A stretch of 64,000 nt of DNA from Caulobacter segnis (GCF_023935105.1 NZ_CP096040.1:3410001-3474000); one strand, 5' to 3'. Positions 25,633 through 35,347 are shown, numbered from the stretch's first letter. Made by a program: numbers and translations. Notes: a model not told the origin generated them from the sequence alone.

Positions 25633-26969
25633 AGTCGTTCATGATCGGCGGTCTGGCCGCCCTCCTGTTGGCCTCCACCGCTCTGGGCGGCGTCGCCAGC
25701 GCCCAGGACATGCAGACCCTGGCCAAGCCCGGCGCGCCGGAAGCGCCGCTGGAATGGGTGGACAAGACGACCGGCCACCGCATCTTGCGCCTGTCGCGCG
25801 AGCCGGGCAGCTCCAGCCTCTATTTCAACTACAACGGCTACACGCCCAAGGGCGACCGATTGGTCTTCGCCTCGCCCACCGGCATCACCGCCATGGACCT
25901 GAAGACCCGCACCCTGACCAAGATCGTCGAGGGCAAGGTCCGGCTGCTGTTCGTCGGCCGCAAGTCCGGCGCAGTCTATTATGAGAAGGCGCTGACGGCG
26001 GACCCGATGGGTCCCAAGGCGGTGATGGCGACCGATCCCTACACCAAGGCCACGCGCCAAGTGGCCAAGATGGAGAGCGGCTCGCTGCAAACGATCAACG
26101 CCGACGAGACTCTGCTGGCCGGCGTCGCCGTGCGCACCGACGTGCCGATCCCGCCGAACCTGGCCGACTCCCTGCCCAAGAACCCCGACGACGTGAAGAG
26201 CGCCGACGGCCGCGAGCTGTCCTACGCCGAGGGCCGCGAGGTGCAGCTGAACGCGCGCCTGGACAGCCGTATCCCGATGGAGATCTTCACGATCAACACG
26301 GGCACCGGCGAGCGCAAGATCGTCCACCAGGCCACCGACTGGCTGAACCACCTGCAGTTCTCGCCGACCGATCCGGGCCTGCTGATGTTCTGCCACGAGG
26401 GTCCCTGGCACAAGGTCGACCGCCTGTGGCTGGTGCGGACCGACAAGGCGGGCGACACCCCGGTCAAGATCCACACCCGCACCATGAACATGGAGATCGC
26501 CGGCCACGAGTGGTTCAGCGCCGACGGCAAGACCGTCTGGTACGATCTGCAGACCCCGCGCGGCGAGGACTTCTGGGTGGCCGGCTACGAGATCGCCACC
26601 GGCAAGCGCAATTGGCTGCACGTTCAGCGCAACGACTGGTCGGTGCACTTCAACTCATCGCACGACGGTAAGCTGTTCGCCGGCGACGGCGGCGACAGCG
26701 AGATGGTCGCCCATGCGCCGGACGGCAAATGGATCGTGCTGCTGAAGCCTCGCGCCGTTCCCGACGTCGCCGGCATCCACGCCCCCGGCGCCGAACACCT
26801 GATCGCCCCCGGTGTGCTCGACGCCGAGCGCTTGGTCGACATGCGCGGCCACGACTACCGCCTGGAGCCGAACGTCAACTTCACGCCGGACGACAAGTGG
26901 CTGGTGTTCCGCTCGAACATGCACGGGGCCGACCAGGTGTATGCGGTGGAGGTGGCGAAGGCGCAGTAG
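25629..26969 (+). CDS. PL22 oligogalacturonate lyase with signal peptide
   Basis: A 446-residue propeller lyase. Family sequence includes WVDKTTGHRILRLSREPGSSSLYFNYNGYT, WLNHLQFSPTDPGLLMFCHEGPW, GHEWFSADGKTVWYD and VHFNSSHDGKLFAGDG, holding the metal-binding histidines. It converts short galacturonides to 5-keto-4-deoxyuronate. Most oligogalacturonate lyases act in the cytoplasm, but this one begins with a clear Sec signal (MKSFMIGGLAALLLAST ... ASAQ), implying periplasmic action. Translationally coupled to PL11. Confidence 0.88.
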   Translation: MKSFMIGGLAALLLASTALGGVASAQDMQTLAKPGAPEAPLEWVDKTTGHRILRLSREPGSSSLYFNYNGYTPKGDRLVFASPTGITAMDLKTRTLTKIVEGKVRLLFVGRKSGAVYYEKALTADPMGPKAVMATDPYTKATRQVAKMESGSLQTINADETLLAGVAVRTDVPIPPNLADSLPKNPDDVKSADGRELSYAEGREVQLNARLDSRIPMEIFTINTGTGERKIVHQATDWLNHLQFSPTDPGLLMFCHEGPWHKVDRLWLVRTDKAGDTPVKIHTRTMNMEIAGHEWFSADGKTVWYDLQTPRGEDFWVAGYEIATGKRNWLHVQRNDWSVHFNSSHDGKLFAGDGGDSEMVAHAPDGKWIVLLKPRAVPDVAGIHAPGAEHLIAPGVLDAERLVDMRGHDYRLEPNVNFTPDDKWLVFRSNMHGADQVYAVEVAKAQ

Positions 26970-26995
26970 GGCACGCTTTCCCGACGCTCTAATCC

Positions 26996-27102
26996 CGTGT
27001 CATCCCGGAAAGCGCGTAGCGCTTATCCGGGACCCGGGAGTCGATGCATCGCGGTGGCCCCTGGGTCCCGGCTCTCCGCTTCGCTGCGGCCGGGATGACA
27101 CG
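26996..27102. repeat. Large intergenic palindrome (REP-like)
   Basis: 13-bp perfect outer arms (26996-27008 and 27090-27102, beginning CGTGTCATCCCGG) enclose an inner CCGGGACCC/GGGTCCCGG pair, giving a long cruciform. It fills the gap between convergent PL22 and GH2 genes. Probably a dispersed Caulobacter intergenic repeat that also serves as a bidirectional stop. Confidence 0.75.
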
Positions 27103-27111
27103 CTTCGGGAA

Positions 27112-30100
27112 CTACCGCACCAACCGATGCAGCTCCGCCTCGACGATCCCCAACCTTCCTCCGGCCGCCACCTTCTCGGCGCCGGTGTCGAAGCTGGCCT
27201 TAGCGCCGTTGACCTCGACGATCTTGCCGAACGCGTCGCGATCCACGGTCGGCGCGGTCAGGGCGATGCGTAGGCGCGAGCCCTTCAGCGGCTTCAGCGG
27301 CAGGACGACATAGCCGAGGCTTTTGGCTGGCGTGCCCTCGTAGACCGCCTGGCCGTCCAGGGTGACGCGTAGCGGATAGGATCGCAGGCGCCAGCCGATC
27401 AGCTTCAACTCCAGCTCGTCGACGACCTGGGGCTTGTCCAGGCGGTACTCGATCCAGGCATTGGCCAACTGGCCATCGCTGGCCCAGTGGGTCATCTCGT
27501 CGTCGTCCATGGCCAGGCGGGCGTCGGCGGCATTGGAGCCGGCGATGGTCTGGGCCGGACGCACCGTGACGCGCCAGGTCTTGAACGACGGCGTCGAGGG
27601 CGTCGGGCCGCGCGCCAGGCTCACCGGCAGAGCGTCGTCGCCCACGGGCCACTGGCCGTCCGCTTTGGGCGTCGCGGCGATGTCCAGCGTGATCGAGGCG
27701 TCCGGCAGGCCATCGGCCTTGGCGGTGACGGTCACCTTGCCCGGCTCCAAGGTCGAGCGCAGGGAGATGCGGTTGACGCCCGCCTCGACCGGCAGGGTCT
27801 TCGAGAGAATGAAGTTGTCGTCGGTCCGCGACGCGCCAGGGAACTTGGTCACCTGGTCCGCGCCCGCCGCCTTCTCGGGCTCGGTCGAGGTCGGGGCGAC
27901 GGGCTTGCGGCCCAGGCTGTCGCCCTGGGCGATGCCACCGCGCCATTCGACCGGCCCCGTCGTCGAGAAGCTGACCGTGTTCAGCGCCGTCGGCACGCGG
28001 CGGCCCTGCTTGTCGACGACCTCGACATCGACAAGCGCCAGGTCCGCGCCGTCGGCCTTCCAGCCGCCCGGCCCGGTGCGCGGCGTCAGGCGCAGGGCGG
28101 CCGGCTCGCCGGTGGTTTCCACGGCGTGGCGCGAGACCACCTTGCCCTTGGCGTCGTAGCCGACCGCCTCCAGCTTGCCCGGCGCCCACGCCACCTGCGG
28201 GAAGGTGAACAGGAACCCGTCGCTCTTCTTGCCCCAGCCCAGGGCGCGGCCGTTCAGGGACAGAGCGACCTTGTCGGCGCTGGAGACGACCAGCACGTCC
28301 TTCACCACGCCCGGCGCGTAGTTCCAGTGGCCGATGATGTGGCTGCGCGGATGCTCGACATCGACCCAGCCGTCCCACATCACCTGGTGGGCGTAGAAGC
28401 CTTCCTTGGGCAGCCGCATGCCGTCCACCTCACCGCTGCGGCGGTAGTTGTTGTCGCCGCGGAAGTGGGTGTTGCTGTCGGAGAAGACGATGTTGACGCC
28501 GCCCGAGCTGACCCGGTCGCCGCCGCCCGGCCGCTCACGCCAGTAGTCGTACCAGCGGCGGACGTTCTCGGCCGCGTGGCTGTCCTGGTTGCGGTTGTAG
28601 TCGGGGCTGTCCTTGTGGAACGGCGGGGTGAAGTCGTCCTGGAACTTCCGCGCGCCCTCGTCGCGGGAATATTCCATGGCCCACACCGGCTTGGATGCGC
28701 TCTTGTTGATGTAGAGCATCTCGCCGCCGTACTCGGCGACCTTGCTGGACAGCATCTCGCGCGAGCCGATGGCGCGGCCGCCGTGGGGATCGAAGCGGTC
28801 GCGGATGGCCTTCAACTCGGCCATGTGCGCGTCGCTGATGTTCTCATTGCCGCCTTCGTAGAAGACGATCGAGGGGTTGTTGCGGAAGCGGACGATGGCG
28901 TCGGCCATCACCTCCTTGCGCTGCTCCCAGCGGCGGCCGGTGACATCGCTCTCGGCGTCGCCGGCGGGCATGGCCTGCAGCAGGCCCACGCGGTCGGCCG
29001 AGGTGACGTCCTGGCGGGCCGGCGTGATGTGCATCCAGCGCACCAGATTGCCGCCGCTCTCGACCATCAAGGCGTTGGAGAAATCGCTGATCCACGGCGG
29101 GATGTCCGTGCCCAAGGCCGGCCACTCGTTGCTGGTGCGCTGCGCGTAGCCGTGGACCTGGATCACCCGGTCGTTCAGCCGGACCATGCCCTGGCCGAAG
29201 CCGGTCTTGCGGAAGCCCGTGCGGGTGGTGACCTCGTCGACCGCCTTGCCGTCCTCCACCAGCGCGGTGGAAACGCCGTAGAGATAGCCGTAGCCCCAGC
29301 TCCAGAAGTTCAGCCCCGACAGGCGCTGCTTGGCCGTGACGATGCGCGTCTCGCCGGGGGCCAGGGTCACGGTCGGACCGGCGAATGCGCCGACTATCTT
29401 GCCGTCGACGTCGCGGACGGTGACGCGGTAGCCAAAGGTGCGCGGCCGATCGGTCTCGTTACGAACCTCGGACTCGGCGTGGACGGTGGCCGCCCTGCCC
29501 TTGATGTCGAAGTCGTCGGCCCAGATGTAGACGCCGGTCGTGCCCAGGCTGGAATACAGCGGCAGGGTCTGGTGCAGGCCGCCGGTCAGGTGCAGGCGCA
29601 CGGCGCGATGGATGCCACCGTAGTTCACATTGAAGTTGTCGTTGTTCCACTGGAAGCCGCTGCCGGTGGCCTTTTCCTTGTACTTCCAGTCGCTGTCGAC
29701 GCGCACGGCGACCACGTTCTCGAACGGCGCGGGCTTGAGGACCTTGGAGGCGTCGACGCCGAAGGCCGTGACGCCGTTCTCGTGCCCGCCCGCCCGCACG
29801 CCGTTGACATAGACCTCGCCGGCCTGGCGGACGCCCTCGAACACCAGGAACGCCTTGTCGCCAGCGGCGAAGCCGGCCGGCAGCACGAAGCGCTTGCGGT
29901 ACCAGGTGATCGCGCCCTTCAGGTCGTGAATGTCGACCCGGAAGGCGTCGTCCTCATTGTAGGCGCGCGGCAGGGTGACGGGCTTCCAGGCGGCGTCGTC
30001 GAAGCCGGGGGCCTCGGCGCCGGCGATCTCGCCCGTGGCCATCCGCCAGCCGTCGTTGAAGGTGAACTCGGCGCGTTGGGCCTGGACGACGGCCGGCGCG

Positions 30101-30153
30101 ACGGCGGCGAGGAAGACGCAGGCGAGCGGAACGGGCCGGAAAAAGCGCGACAT
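27112..30153 (-). CDS. GH2 family glycoside hydrolase (beta-galactosidase-like)
   Basis: A 1013-residue exported enzyme (signal to about VVQAQ). Order of domains: sugar-binding jellyroll (about 25-200, with GVRQAGEVYVNGVRAGGHENGVTAFG), an immunoglobulin-like domain, the TIM barrel with acid/base Glu in FYEGGNENIS and nucleophile Glu in WAMEYSRDEG, then extra beta-domains including a discoidin-like C terminus. Likely removes galactose from RG-I side chains; beta-glucuronidase or another GH2 activity is possible. ATG follows GGGAGG. The upstream region has a TATAAT and a 7-bp inverted repeat over the likely start of transcription. Confidence 0.85.
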   Translation of the reverse strand: MSRFFRPVPLACVFLAAVAPAVVQAQRAEFTFNDGWRMATGEIAGAEAPGFDDAAWKPVTLPRAYNEDDAFRVDIHDLKGAITWYRKRFVLPAGFAAGDKAFLVFEGVRQAGEVYVNGVRAGGHENGVTAFGVDASKVLKPAPFENVVAVRVDSDWKYKEKATGSGFQWNNDNFNVNYGGIHRAVRLHLTGGLHQTLPLYSSLGTTGVYIWADDFDIKGRAATVHAESEVRNETDRPRTFGYRVTVRDVDGKIVGAFAGPTVTLAPGETRIVTAKQRLSGLNFWSWGYGYLYGVSTALVEDGKAVDEVTTRTGFRKTGFGQGMVRLNDRVIQVHGYAQRTSNEWPALGTDIPPWISDFSNALMVESGGNLVRWMHITPARQDVTSADRVGLLQAMPAGDAESDVTGRRWEQRKEVMADAIVRFRNNPSIVFYEGGNENISDAHMAELKAIRDRFDPHGGRAIGSREMLSSKVAEYGGEMLYINKSASKPVWAMEYSRDEGARKFQDDFTPPFHKDSPDYNRNQDSHAAENVRRWYDYWRERPGGGDRVSSGGVNIVFSDSNTHFRGDNNYRRSGEVDGMRLPKEGFYAHQVMWDGWVDVEHPRSHIIGHWNYAPGVVKDVLVVSSADKVALSLNGRALGWGKKSDGFLFTFPQVAWAPGKLEAVGYDAKGKVVSRHAVETTGEPAALRLTPRTGPGGWKADGADLALVDVEVVDKQGRRVPTALNTVSFSTTGPVEWRGGIAQGDSLGRKPVAPTSTEPEKAAGADQVTKFPGASRTDDNFILSKTLPVEAGVNRISLRSTLEPGKVTVTAKADGLPDASITLDIAATPKADGQWPVGDDALPVSLARGPTPSTPSFKTWRVTVRPAQTIAGSNAADARLAMDDDEMTHWASDGQLANAWIEYRLDKPQVVDELELKLIGWRLRSYPLRVTLDGQAVYEGTPAKSLGYVVLPLKPLKGSRLRIALTAPTVDRDAFGKIVEVNGAKASFDTGAEKVAAGGRLGIVEAELHRLVR

Positions 30154-30203
30154 GTGACACCTCCCATTTGGTCAGGCCACTTTGGGCTCTCCAGCAGCTT
30201 TGG

Positions 30204-30260
30204 CTTGACAACCCCAGAGCTGTCAAGCAATCTCATTATATCGGACGATATCTCAATATT
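30204..30260 (-). promoter_or_regulatory. GH2 promoter with operator-like repeats
   Basis: On the minus strand a perfect TATAAT occupies 30240-30235. The inverted repeat CTTGACA/TGTCAAG (30204-30210, 30221-30227) lies just downstream, over the expected transcription start, as expected for a repressor site. On the plus strand two TCTCA-initiated AT-rich blocks (30231 and 30251) are spaced exactly 20 bases. Regulator unknown; the IclR protein at 33090 is a candidate. Confidence 0.5.
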
Positions 30261-30342
30261 TGGGAATTATCCGCCAGCGGGTGGTCGCCTCCTCGGGCCC
30301 CGCTGCGCACTTTTCGCCCGCCATTCCTCCGTGCGGGCTTAT

Positions 30343-30375
30343 GGAGCGCCTCGAGCGAGGCGCTCCATTTTCTTT
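30343..30375 (+). terminator. Rightward intrinsic terminator between two leftward genes
   Basis: Perfect 10-bp stem (30343-30352 with 30357-30366, tetraloop GAGC) followed by ATTTTCTTT on the plus strand. The minus strand side has no U-tract. Neither neighbouring gene is rightward, so it would stop a short unannotated plus-strand transcript, or it serves the leftward esterase as a simple hairpin. Confidence 0.6.
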
Positions 30376-30377
30376 GC

Positions 30378-31148
30378 CTAGCGCGAGGGACAGCTGGGGC
30401 CGCCCAGTTGCGCCTGGTTATCTAAGGGCGCCGGATGGACGTGGCGCGAGATCGGCAGCTTCAGCCGCGCCAGGCTGGTCGCCACCAGGGCCGCGCCCAG
30501 GCGGGCGCCCTGCTCGTTGATATGGGTGTCGTCGCTGATCCCCTCGGGATAGCGGGCGATGTGGTCGTAGGGCTTGTACTGGAGATACAGCCCGCGTGAC
30601 GCCAGCTCTCCCCTCGCCTTCAGCGCCGCCATCATGTCGCCGTCCAGGTCGACCAGCGGGACCTTGAGGTCGGTCGCGACGCGATGGATCGTCGCCGCGT
30701 ACGGCCCGTGGGCGTCCTTGGGCTGGCCGTTCTCCCACAGCCAGCGCGCGATCGGGGTCACCAGCACCGGCGTAGCCTGCTTGGCCCGCACGTCAGCCAC
30801 GAAGCGGCGCAGGTTGACGTCATAGGCACCGTTCGGGTCGGTGAAGCGGACGATCTTCTTGGTGTCGGCGTCGTTGTGGCCGAACTGGATAAGCACCGTG
30901 TCGCCCGGCTGCAGCTGAGCGACCAGTTGGTCCCACAGCCCCTCCTCGATGAAGGTCTTGGTCGAGCGGCCGCCGCGCGCCAGGTTCACGACCTGGACGT
31001 TGGGATCCAGCGAGCACTTCAGCACCATGCCCCAGCCCATCTGGGGGTACTGCGCCGGCCCGTAGCTGGCGGCGGTGGAGTCGCTGGCGATGATGATGCG
31101 CGGCGGAGCGGCCGCCAGGGCGGCGGCGAGAGCCAGGGCGGCGATCAC
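30378..31148 (-). CDS. SGNH hydrolase, CE12-like rhamnogalacturonan acetylesterase 2
   Basis: A 256-residue exported esterase. GTG 31148 overlaps the LldD stop (GTGA) and gives a short signal peptide ([13 protein letters not shown]). SGNH motifs: [13 protein letters not shown] (nucleophile), [21 protein letters not shown] and [10 protein letters not shown] (Asp/His). Lacks the N-terminal beta-domain of its counterpart at 13298, so the two differ in architecture. Coupled to L-lactate dehydrogenase and L-rhamnose dehydrogenase genes, it probably acts on acetylated rhamnogalacturonan. Confidence 0.85.
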   Translation of the reverse strand: MIAALALAAALAAAPPRIIIASDSTAASYGPAQYPQMGWGMVLKCSLDPNVQVVNLARGGRSTKTFIEEGLWDQLVAQLQPGDTVLIQFGHNDADTKKIVRFTDPNGAYDVNLRRFVADVRAKQATPVLVTPIARWLWENGQPKDAHGPYAATIHRVATDLKVPLVDLDGDMMAALKARGELASRGLYLQYKPYDHIARYPEGISDDTHINEQGARLGAALVATSLARLKLPISRHVHPAPLDNQAQLGGPSCPSR

Positions 31149-32287
31149 GATTTCAGCTCCGCCAGGATCGAGCGGTCGATGCTGGCGACATCGCGCACGC
31201 CAGTCAGGGCCATGGCCACGCGCATCTCCTTCTCGATCAGGTCCAGCAGTTGGGTGACACCGGCCTCGCCGCGCGCCGCCAGGGCGTAGACCGCGGCGCG
31301 GCCCAGCAGGACGCCCTTGGCGCCCAGGGCTAGCATCCGCACCACATCGAGGCCCGAGCGTACGCCGCCGTCGGCCAGCACGGTAAGCTTGTCGCCCACC
31401 GCATCGGCGATGGCCGGCAGGGCCCGCGTCGACGACAGCACGCCGTCCAGCTGGCGGCCGCCATGGTTGGAGACCACGACCCCGTCCGCGCCGATGTCGG
31501 CGGCGGCCTTGGCATCCTCCGGATCCAGCACGCCCTTGATGATCAGCGGGCCCTTCCAGAGGTCGCGGATCCACTCCAGGTCCTTCCACTGGATGGACGG
31601 GTCGAAGTTCGCCCCCAGCCAGCCCATGAAGTCCTCGAGGCCCGAGTTCTCGCCCAGCACGGGCGCGACATTGCCCAGGGTATGGGGACGCCCCATCACC
31701 CCGACGTCCCAGGCCCATTGGGGCTTCATCATCGCCTGGACCATGCGGCGGGCGGCGGCGTTGGGACCGCTCATCCCGGAGTGCGCGTCGCGGTAGCGAG
31801 CCCCGGGCACGGGCATGTCGACCGTGAACACCAGGGCCGTGGCCCCGGCCTCGCGGGCGCGGACTAGGAGGTCGCGCATGAAGGCCCGGTCGCGCAGCAC
31901 GTAGAGCTGGAACCAGATCGGCGCGGACGAGGCCTTGCTGACCTCGTCGACGTCGCAGACCGACACGGTCGACAGGCAGAACGGCACGCCCTTCTTGGCC
32001 GCCGCGCGCGCCACCTGGCACTCACCCCGGCGGGCGTACATGCCCGTCAGGCCGACGGGGGCCATGGCCACCGGCAAGGCCTGCTTGACGCCGAACAGCG
32101 TGGTCGAAGGATCGCCGGACGAGACGTCCTTCAGCACCCGCTGGCGCAGCGCGATGTCGGCGAGGTCCGAGATGTTGCGCCCCATCGTCCGCTCGGCATA
32201 GGCGCCGCCGTCGATGTAGTCGAACAGGAAGCGTGGCAGCTTGCGCCGCGCCGCCTCACGAAAGTCCGTGGTGGACGAGACGATCAT
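31145..32287 (-). CDS. lldD: L-lactate dehydrogenase (FMN alpha-hydroxyacid family)
   Basis: A 380-residue FMN enzyme starting [29 protein letters not shown]. Diagnostic segments: [40 protein letters not shown] (catalytic His and Arg) and [21 protein letters not shown]. It oxidises L-lactate to pyruvate, passing electrons to the respiratory chain. In this operon the logical lactate source is the diketo-acid hydrolase of the L-rhamnose pathway (35348-36211), which yields pyruvate plus L-lactate. The upstream gene is the rhamnose dehydrogenase, 18 bases away. Confidence 0.9.
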   Translation of the reverse strand: MIVSSTTDFREAARRKLPRFLFDYIDGGAYAERTMGRNISDLADIALRQRVLKDVSSGDPSTTLFGVKQALPVAMAPVGLTGMYARRGECQVARAAAKKGVPFCLSTVSVCDVDEVSKASSAPIWFQLYVLRDRAFMRDLLVRAREAGATALVFTVDMPVPGARYRDAHSGMSGPNAAARRMVQAMMKPQWAWDVGVMGRPHTLGNVAPVLGENSGLEDFMGWLGANFDPSIQWKDLEWIRDLWKGPLIIKGVLDPEDAKAAADIGADGVVVSNHGGRQLDGVLSSTRALPAIADAVGDKLTVLADGGVRSGLDVVRMLALGAKGVLLGRAAVYALAARGEAGVTQLLDLIEKEMRVAMALTGVRDVASIDRSILAELKS

Positions 32288-32305
32288 GGGAGGATCGGCG
32301 CCGGA

Positions 32306-33067
32306 CTATTGCAGGTTCACGAAGGCGCCGCCGTCGACCAGCAGGGCCGCGCCGGTCACGTACTTGGCCAGGTCCGAGGCCAGGAAGACGATCGGGCCCG
32401 CCAGGTCGTCAGGCTCGCCCAGGCGGCCCAGCGGGATGCGGCCGGCCATGTATTCGCGCTTGGCGACGTCGGCCAGGTCTTCCTTGTTGATCGCCGTCTC
32501 GATGGTGCCCGGCAGCACCGAATTGCAGCGGATGCCGTACTTGCCCAGCGCGATGGCCGTGGACTGCATCAGGCTGTGCACGCCGGCCTTGGTCGGGGTG
32601 TAGTGGGTCTGCATGCCGCCGCCGACCAGGGCGCTGATCGACGACACGGCGATGATCGCGCCGCCATGGCCTTGCCTGACCATCTGGTTGGCTGCCGCCT
32701 GGACCATGTAGTAGGCGCCGAACAGATTGACCTTCATCGTCCGCTCCATGACTTCGGGCGGCATGTCGAGGAAGGCGTGGAAGGGGCAGATGCCGGCGTT
32801 GTTGACGAACACGTCGACCTTGCCGAACGCGTCGACTGCGGCCTGCACGAAGGACTTGGAGGTCTCGACGTTCGCCACGTCGCCCTTGATGGCGATGGCG
32901 CGGCGGCCCAGCGCTTCGATCTGGGCGACGGCGTCAGCCGCGCCGGCCTCGTCGGAGTGGTAGTTGATCGCCACGTCCGCGCCGTGCTGGGCGCAACCGA
33001 TCGCGGCGGCCTTGCCGATCCCCTGCGAGGCGCCGGTCACCAGCACCACCTTGTCCTTCAGCAGCAT
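32306..33067 (-). CDS. L-rhamnose 1-dehydrogenase (SDR)
   Basis: A 253-residue short-chain dehydrogenase: cofactor loop VTGASQGIGKA (residues 10-20), NNAG, catalytic SS..Y-x3-K (AVSSIS, YTPTKAG) and C-terminal VTGAALLVDGGAFVNL. It closely fits L-rhamnose dehydrogenases of Azotobacter/Sphingomonas type, which oxidise rhamnose to the 1,4-lactone with NAD(P). The pathway neighbours (lactonase, rhamnonate dehydratase, mutarotase) support this over L-fucose dehydrogenase. It lies downstream of the IclR regulator in the same direction. Confidence 0.8.
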   Translation of the reverse strand: MLLKDKVVLVTGASQGIGKAAAIGCAQHGADVAINYHSDEAGAADAVAQIEALGRRAIAIKGDVANVETSKSFVQAAVDAFGKVDVFVNNAGICPFHAFLDMPPEVMERTMKVNLFGAYYMVQAAANQMVRQGHGGAIIAVSSISALVGGGMQTHYTPTKAGVHSLMQSTAIALGKYGIRCNSVLPGTIETAINKEDLADVAKREYMAGRIPLGRLGEPDDLAGPIVFLASDLAKYVTGAALLVDGGAFVNLQ

Positions 33068-33089
33068 AACTACCTCTTCCTACTCAGCA

Positions 33090-33911
33090 TCAGCGGGCCA
33101 GCCGCTTTCCGTTCCAGCCCAGGTCGCGGCCGATGGCGTTGGCCGTGTCACGCACGTCGTCGACCAGCGTCTTCATCCGCTCGTCGTCCATGTACTGCGC
33201 CGCGCCCGAGACGCTGATCGCGCCGACGATCTGGCCCGCGGCCCCGCGGATCGGCGCGGCGACGCAGCGGATGCGGTCTTCGTTTTCTTCGAGGTCGAAG
33301 GCGATGCCGCGCTTGGAGTAGTCGCGCATCCAGTCGATCCACTGCTTCTCGTCGGGCGCGCCCGGCGAGGCCGGCCCTTCCGACTGGTACAGCGACCGCC
33401 AGCGGTCCTCGGTGTCGTCCAGCACCAGCGCCTTGCCCAGGCCCGTCGAGCGGATCGGCTGGCGATCGCCCACGCGCGAGCTGATGTTGATGCGGCGGCG
33501 GCCGGTCAGCTTGTCCAGATAGAGGGCGCGGTCGTCGTCGAGCACGCCCAGGTGCACCGTGTCCTCGGTGTCTTCCCACAGCTTTTCCAGGTGCGGGCGC
33601 GCGATGCGCGGGAGATCCATCTGCTGGCTGGCCAGATAGCCCAGCTCCAGGAGCTTGGAGCCCAGGCTGTAGCCTTCGCGCGGCGCCTGCGAGAGCAGTC
33701 GGCGCTCGACCAGGGCCGTGGCCAGACGGTGAGTCGTGCTGCGGGTCAGGCCCAATTGCTTGGCCAGGGCCGGCAGGGCGATGGTCCCGGACTCGGCGAC
33801 CACGTCCAGCAGATCGAGGCCGCGAAACAGGGTTTGGCTACCGCTGGGAGACTTGGTCGTCGCGTTTTCGTCCGCCGCCACCGGTTCCGCTCCCCTTGAC
33901 GCTGGTTTCAT
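33090..33911 (-). CDS. IclR-family regulator of L-rhamnose/RG-I genes
   Basis: A 273-residue regulator: N-terminal winged helix (about 28-90, GLDLLDVVAESGTIALPALAKQLGLTRSTTHRLATALVERRL) and IclR effector domain (about 105-265, including VSGAAQYMDDERMKTLV). It is divergent from the rhamnonate dehydratase gene and cotranscribed with the rhamnose dehydrogenase, the usual place for a local pathway regulator. The likely effector is a rhamnose-pathway intermediate; this is inference. Confidence 0.88.
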   Translation of the reverse strand: MKPASRGAEPVAADENATTKSPSGSQTLFRGLDLLDVVAESGTIALPALAKQLGLTRSTTHRLATALVERRLLSQAPREGYSLGSKLLELGYLASQQMDLPRIARPHLEKLWEDTEDTVHLGVLDDDRALYLDKLTGRRRINISSRVGDRQPIRSTGLGKALVLDDTEDRWRSLYQSEGPASPGAPDEKQWIDWMRDYSKRGIAFDLEENEDRIRCVAAPIRGAAGQIVGAISVSGAAQYMDDERMKTLVDDVRDTANAIGRDLGWNGKRLAR

Positions 33912-34144
33912 TTTGTAGCACTACCTCTCATATTGTGGAACGCAAGGCAAGCGGAACGACGGCGACTCTTACTGAGCGCGCCGGCCTCGCGAACCGATAG
34001 CGTGTCATAGGTTATGTTGGGGAGGTAGGCGAAGCTCGACGGCTTCGCCACGAGCCTACCGGAACGCTTCCGGCGGGCGCAGCCTCCCTTGTCCCAGGGC
34101 GGCGTCCAGGCGCGACCGCCCATAAGGTTGGAGCCCCGTCGTCC
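33912..34144. promoter_or_regulatory. Divergent control region, IclR/rhamnonate dehydratase
   Basis: Next to the IclR start is an AT-rich island (33912-33945) with GTAG-CA-CTAC and TCTCATATTGTGG, the obvious place for operator and promoter elements of both directions. The GCACTAC heptamer also occurs (minus strand) upstream of the TBDT at 23377. The rest of the 233 bases is GC-rich, without a recognised element. Confidence 0.4.
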
Positions 34145-35323
34145 ATGGCGTTTCCGGTCATCAAGCACGTACGCGCGTTCGTGGTCCGCGGAGGCGGCGC
34201 CGACTATCACGACCAGGGCGACGGACACTGGATCGACGACCACATCGCCACCCCGATGTCGCGCTACCCGGAATATCGCCAGAGCCGCCAGAGCTTCGGC
34301 ATAAACGTGCTGGGCACGCTGGTCGTCGAGATCGAGGCCGCCGACGGCACGATCGGCTTCGCGGTGACCACCGGCGGCGAGCCGGCCGCCTATATCGTCG
34401 AAAAGCACCTGGCCCGCTTCTTGGAAGGCCGCGACCCGACCGAGGTCGAGAAGATCTGGGACCAGATGTACTTCTCCACCCAGTATTATGGCCGCAAGGG
34501 CCTGGTGGTGAACGCCATCTCGGGTGTCGACCTGGCACTCTACGACCTCTTGGGCAAGCTGCGTCAGGAGCCGGTCTACGCCCTGCTGGGCGGCAAGGTC
34601 CGCGACGAGCTGACCTTCTACGCCACCGGCGCACGCCCAGACCTGGCCAAGCAGATGGGCTTCATCGGCGGCAAGATGCCCCTGCACCACGGCCCGGCCG
34701 AGGGTGAAGAAGGCCTACGCAAGAACATCGAAGAACTGGCCACCATGCGCGAGCGCTGTGGCGAGGACTTCTGGCTGATGTTCGACTGCTGGATGTCGCT
34801 GGACCTCAACTACGCGACCAAGCTGGCCCACAAAGCTCACGAGTACGACCTGAAGTGGATCGAGGAAGCCCTCAGCCCCGACGACTACTGGGGCTATCGC
34901 GACCTGAAGAAGAACGCGCCCAAGGGCATGCTGGTCACCACCGGCGAGCACGAAGCCACCCGCTGGGGCTTCCGCATGCTGCTGGAAATGGAATGCTGCG
35001 ACATCATCCAGCCGGATGTGGGCTGGTGCGGCGGCGTCACCGAACTGATCAAGATCGCCAACCTGGCCGACAGCAAGGGCGTGATGATGATCCCGCACGG
35101 CTCGTCCGTGTACAGCTACCACTTCGTCATCACGCGCCATAACAGCCCGTTCGCCGAGTTCCTGATGATGGCCCCGAAGGCCGACGAGGTGGTGCCGATG
35201 TTCCACCCGCAGCTGATCGGCGAGCCCGTTCCGGTGAACGGCAAGCTCAAGCTCTCCGACGCGCCGGGCTTCGGCGTCGAACTCAATCGCGAGGTCGGCT
35301 TGCACCGCCCTTACGCCCGCTAG
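34145..35323 (+). CDS. L-rhamnonate dehydratase
   Basis: A 392-residue enolase-superfamily enzyme. Characteristic N terminus [25 protein letters not shown], metal ligands in [19 protein letters not shown] and [11 protein letters not shown], and the catalytic histidine in [12 protein letters not shown]. It dehydrates L-rhamnonate to 2-keto-3-deoxy-L-rhamnonate. First gene of a rightward pathway operon (dehydratase, hydrolase, 4-dehydrogenase, lactonase, mutarotase). Length and motifs match the rhamnonate dehydratase subgroup rather than fuconate dehydratase. Confidence 0.9.
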   Translation: MAFPVIKHVRAFVVRGGGADYHDQGDGHWIDDHIATPMSRYPEYRQSRQSFGINVLGTLVVEIEAADGTIGFAVTTGGEPAAYIVEKHLARFLEGRDPTEVEKIWDQMYFSTQYYGRKGLVVNAISGVDLALYDLLGKLRQEPVYALLGGKVRDELTFYATGARPDLAKQMGFIGGKMPLHHGPAEGEEGLRKNIEELATMRERCGEDFWLMFDCWMSLDLNYATKLAHKAHEYDLKWIEEALSPDDYWGYRDLKKNAPKGMLVTTGEHEATRWGFRMLLEMECCDIIQPDVGWCGGVTELIKIANLADSKGVMMIPHGSSVYSYHFVITRHNSPFAEFLMMAPKADEVVPMFHPQLIGEPVPVNGKLKLSDAPGFGVELNREVGLHRPYAR

Positions 35324-35347
35324 ACTTCTCCTGAAGGCAAGACACTC

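Noticed and set aside
30205..30233. Plus-strand promoter TTGACA-N17-CAATCT
   Set aside because: The -10 is poor and the TTGACA is half of an inverted repeat; kept only as weak support for the small-RNA idea.
27487..30381. 964-codon open frame antisense to GH2
   Set aside because: Same reason: mirror of a well-supported gene; Ala/Val/Asp/Gly-rich, no recognisable domain, no ribosome-binding site.
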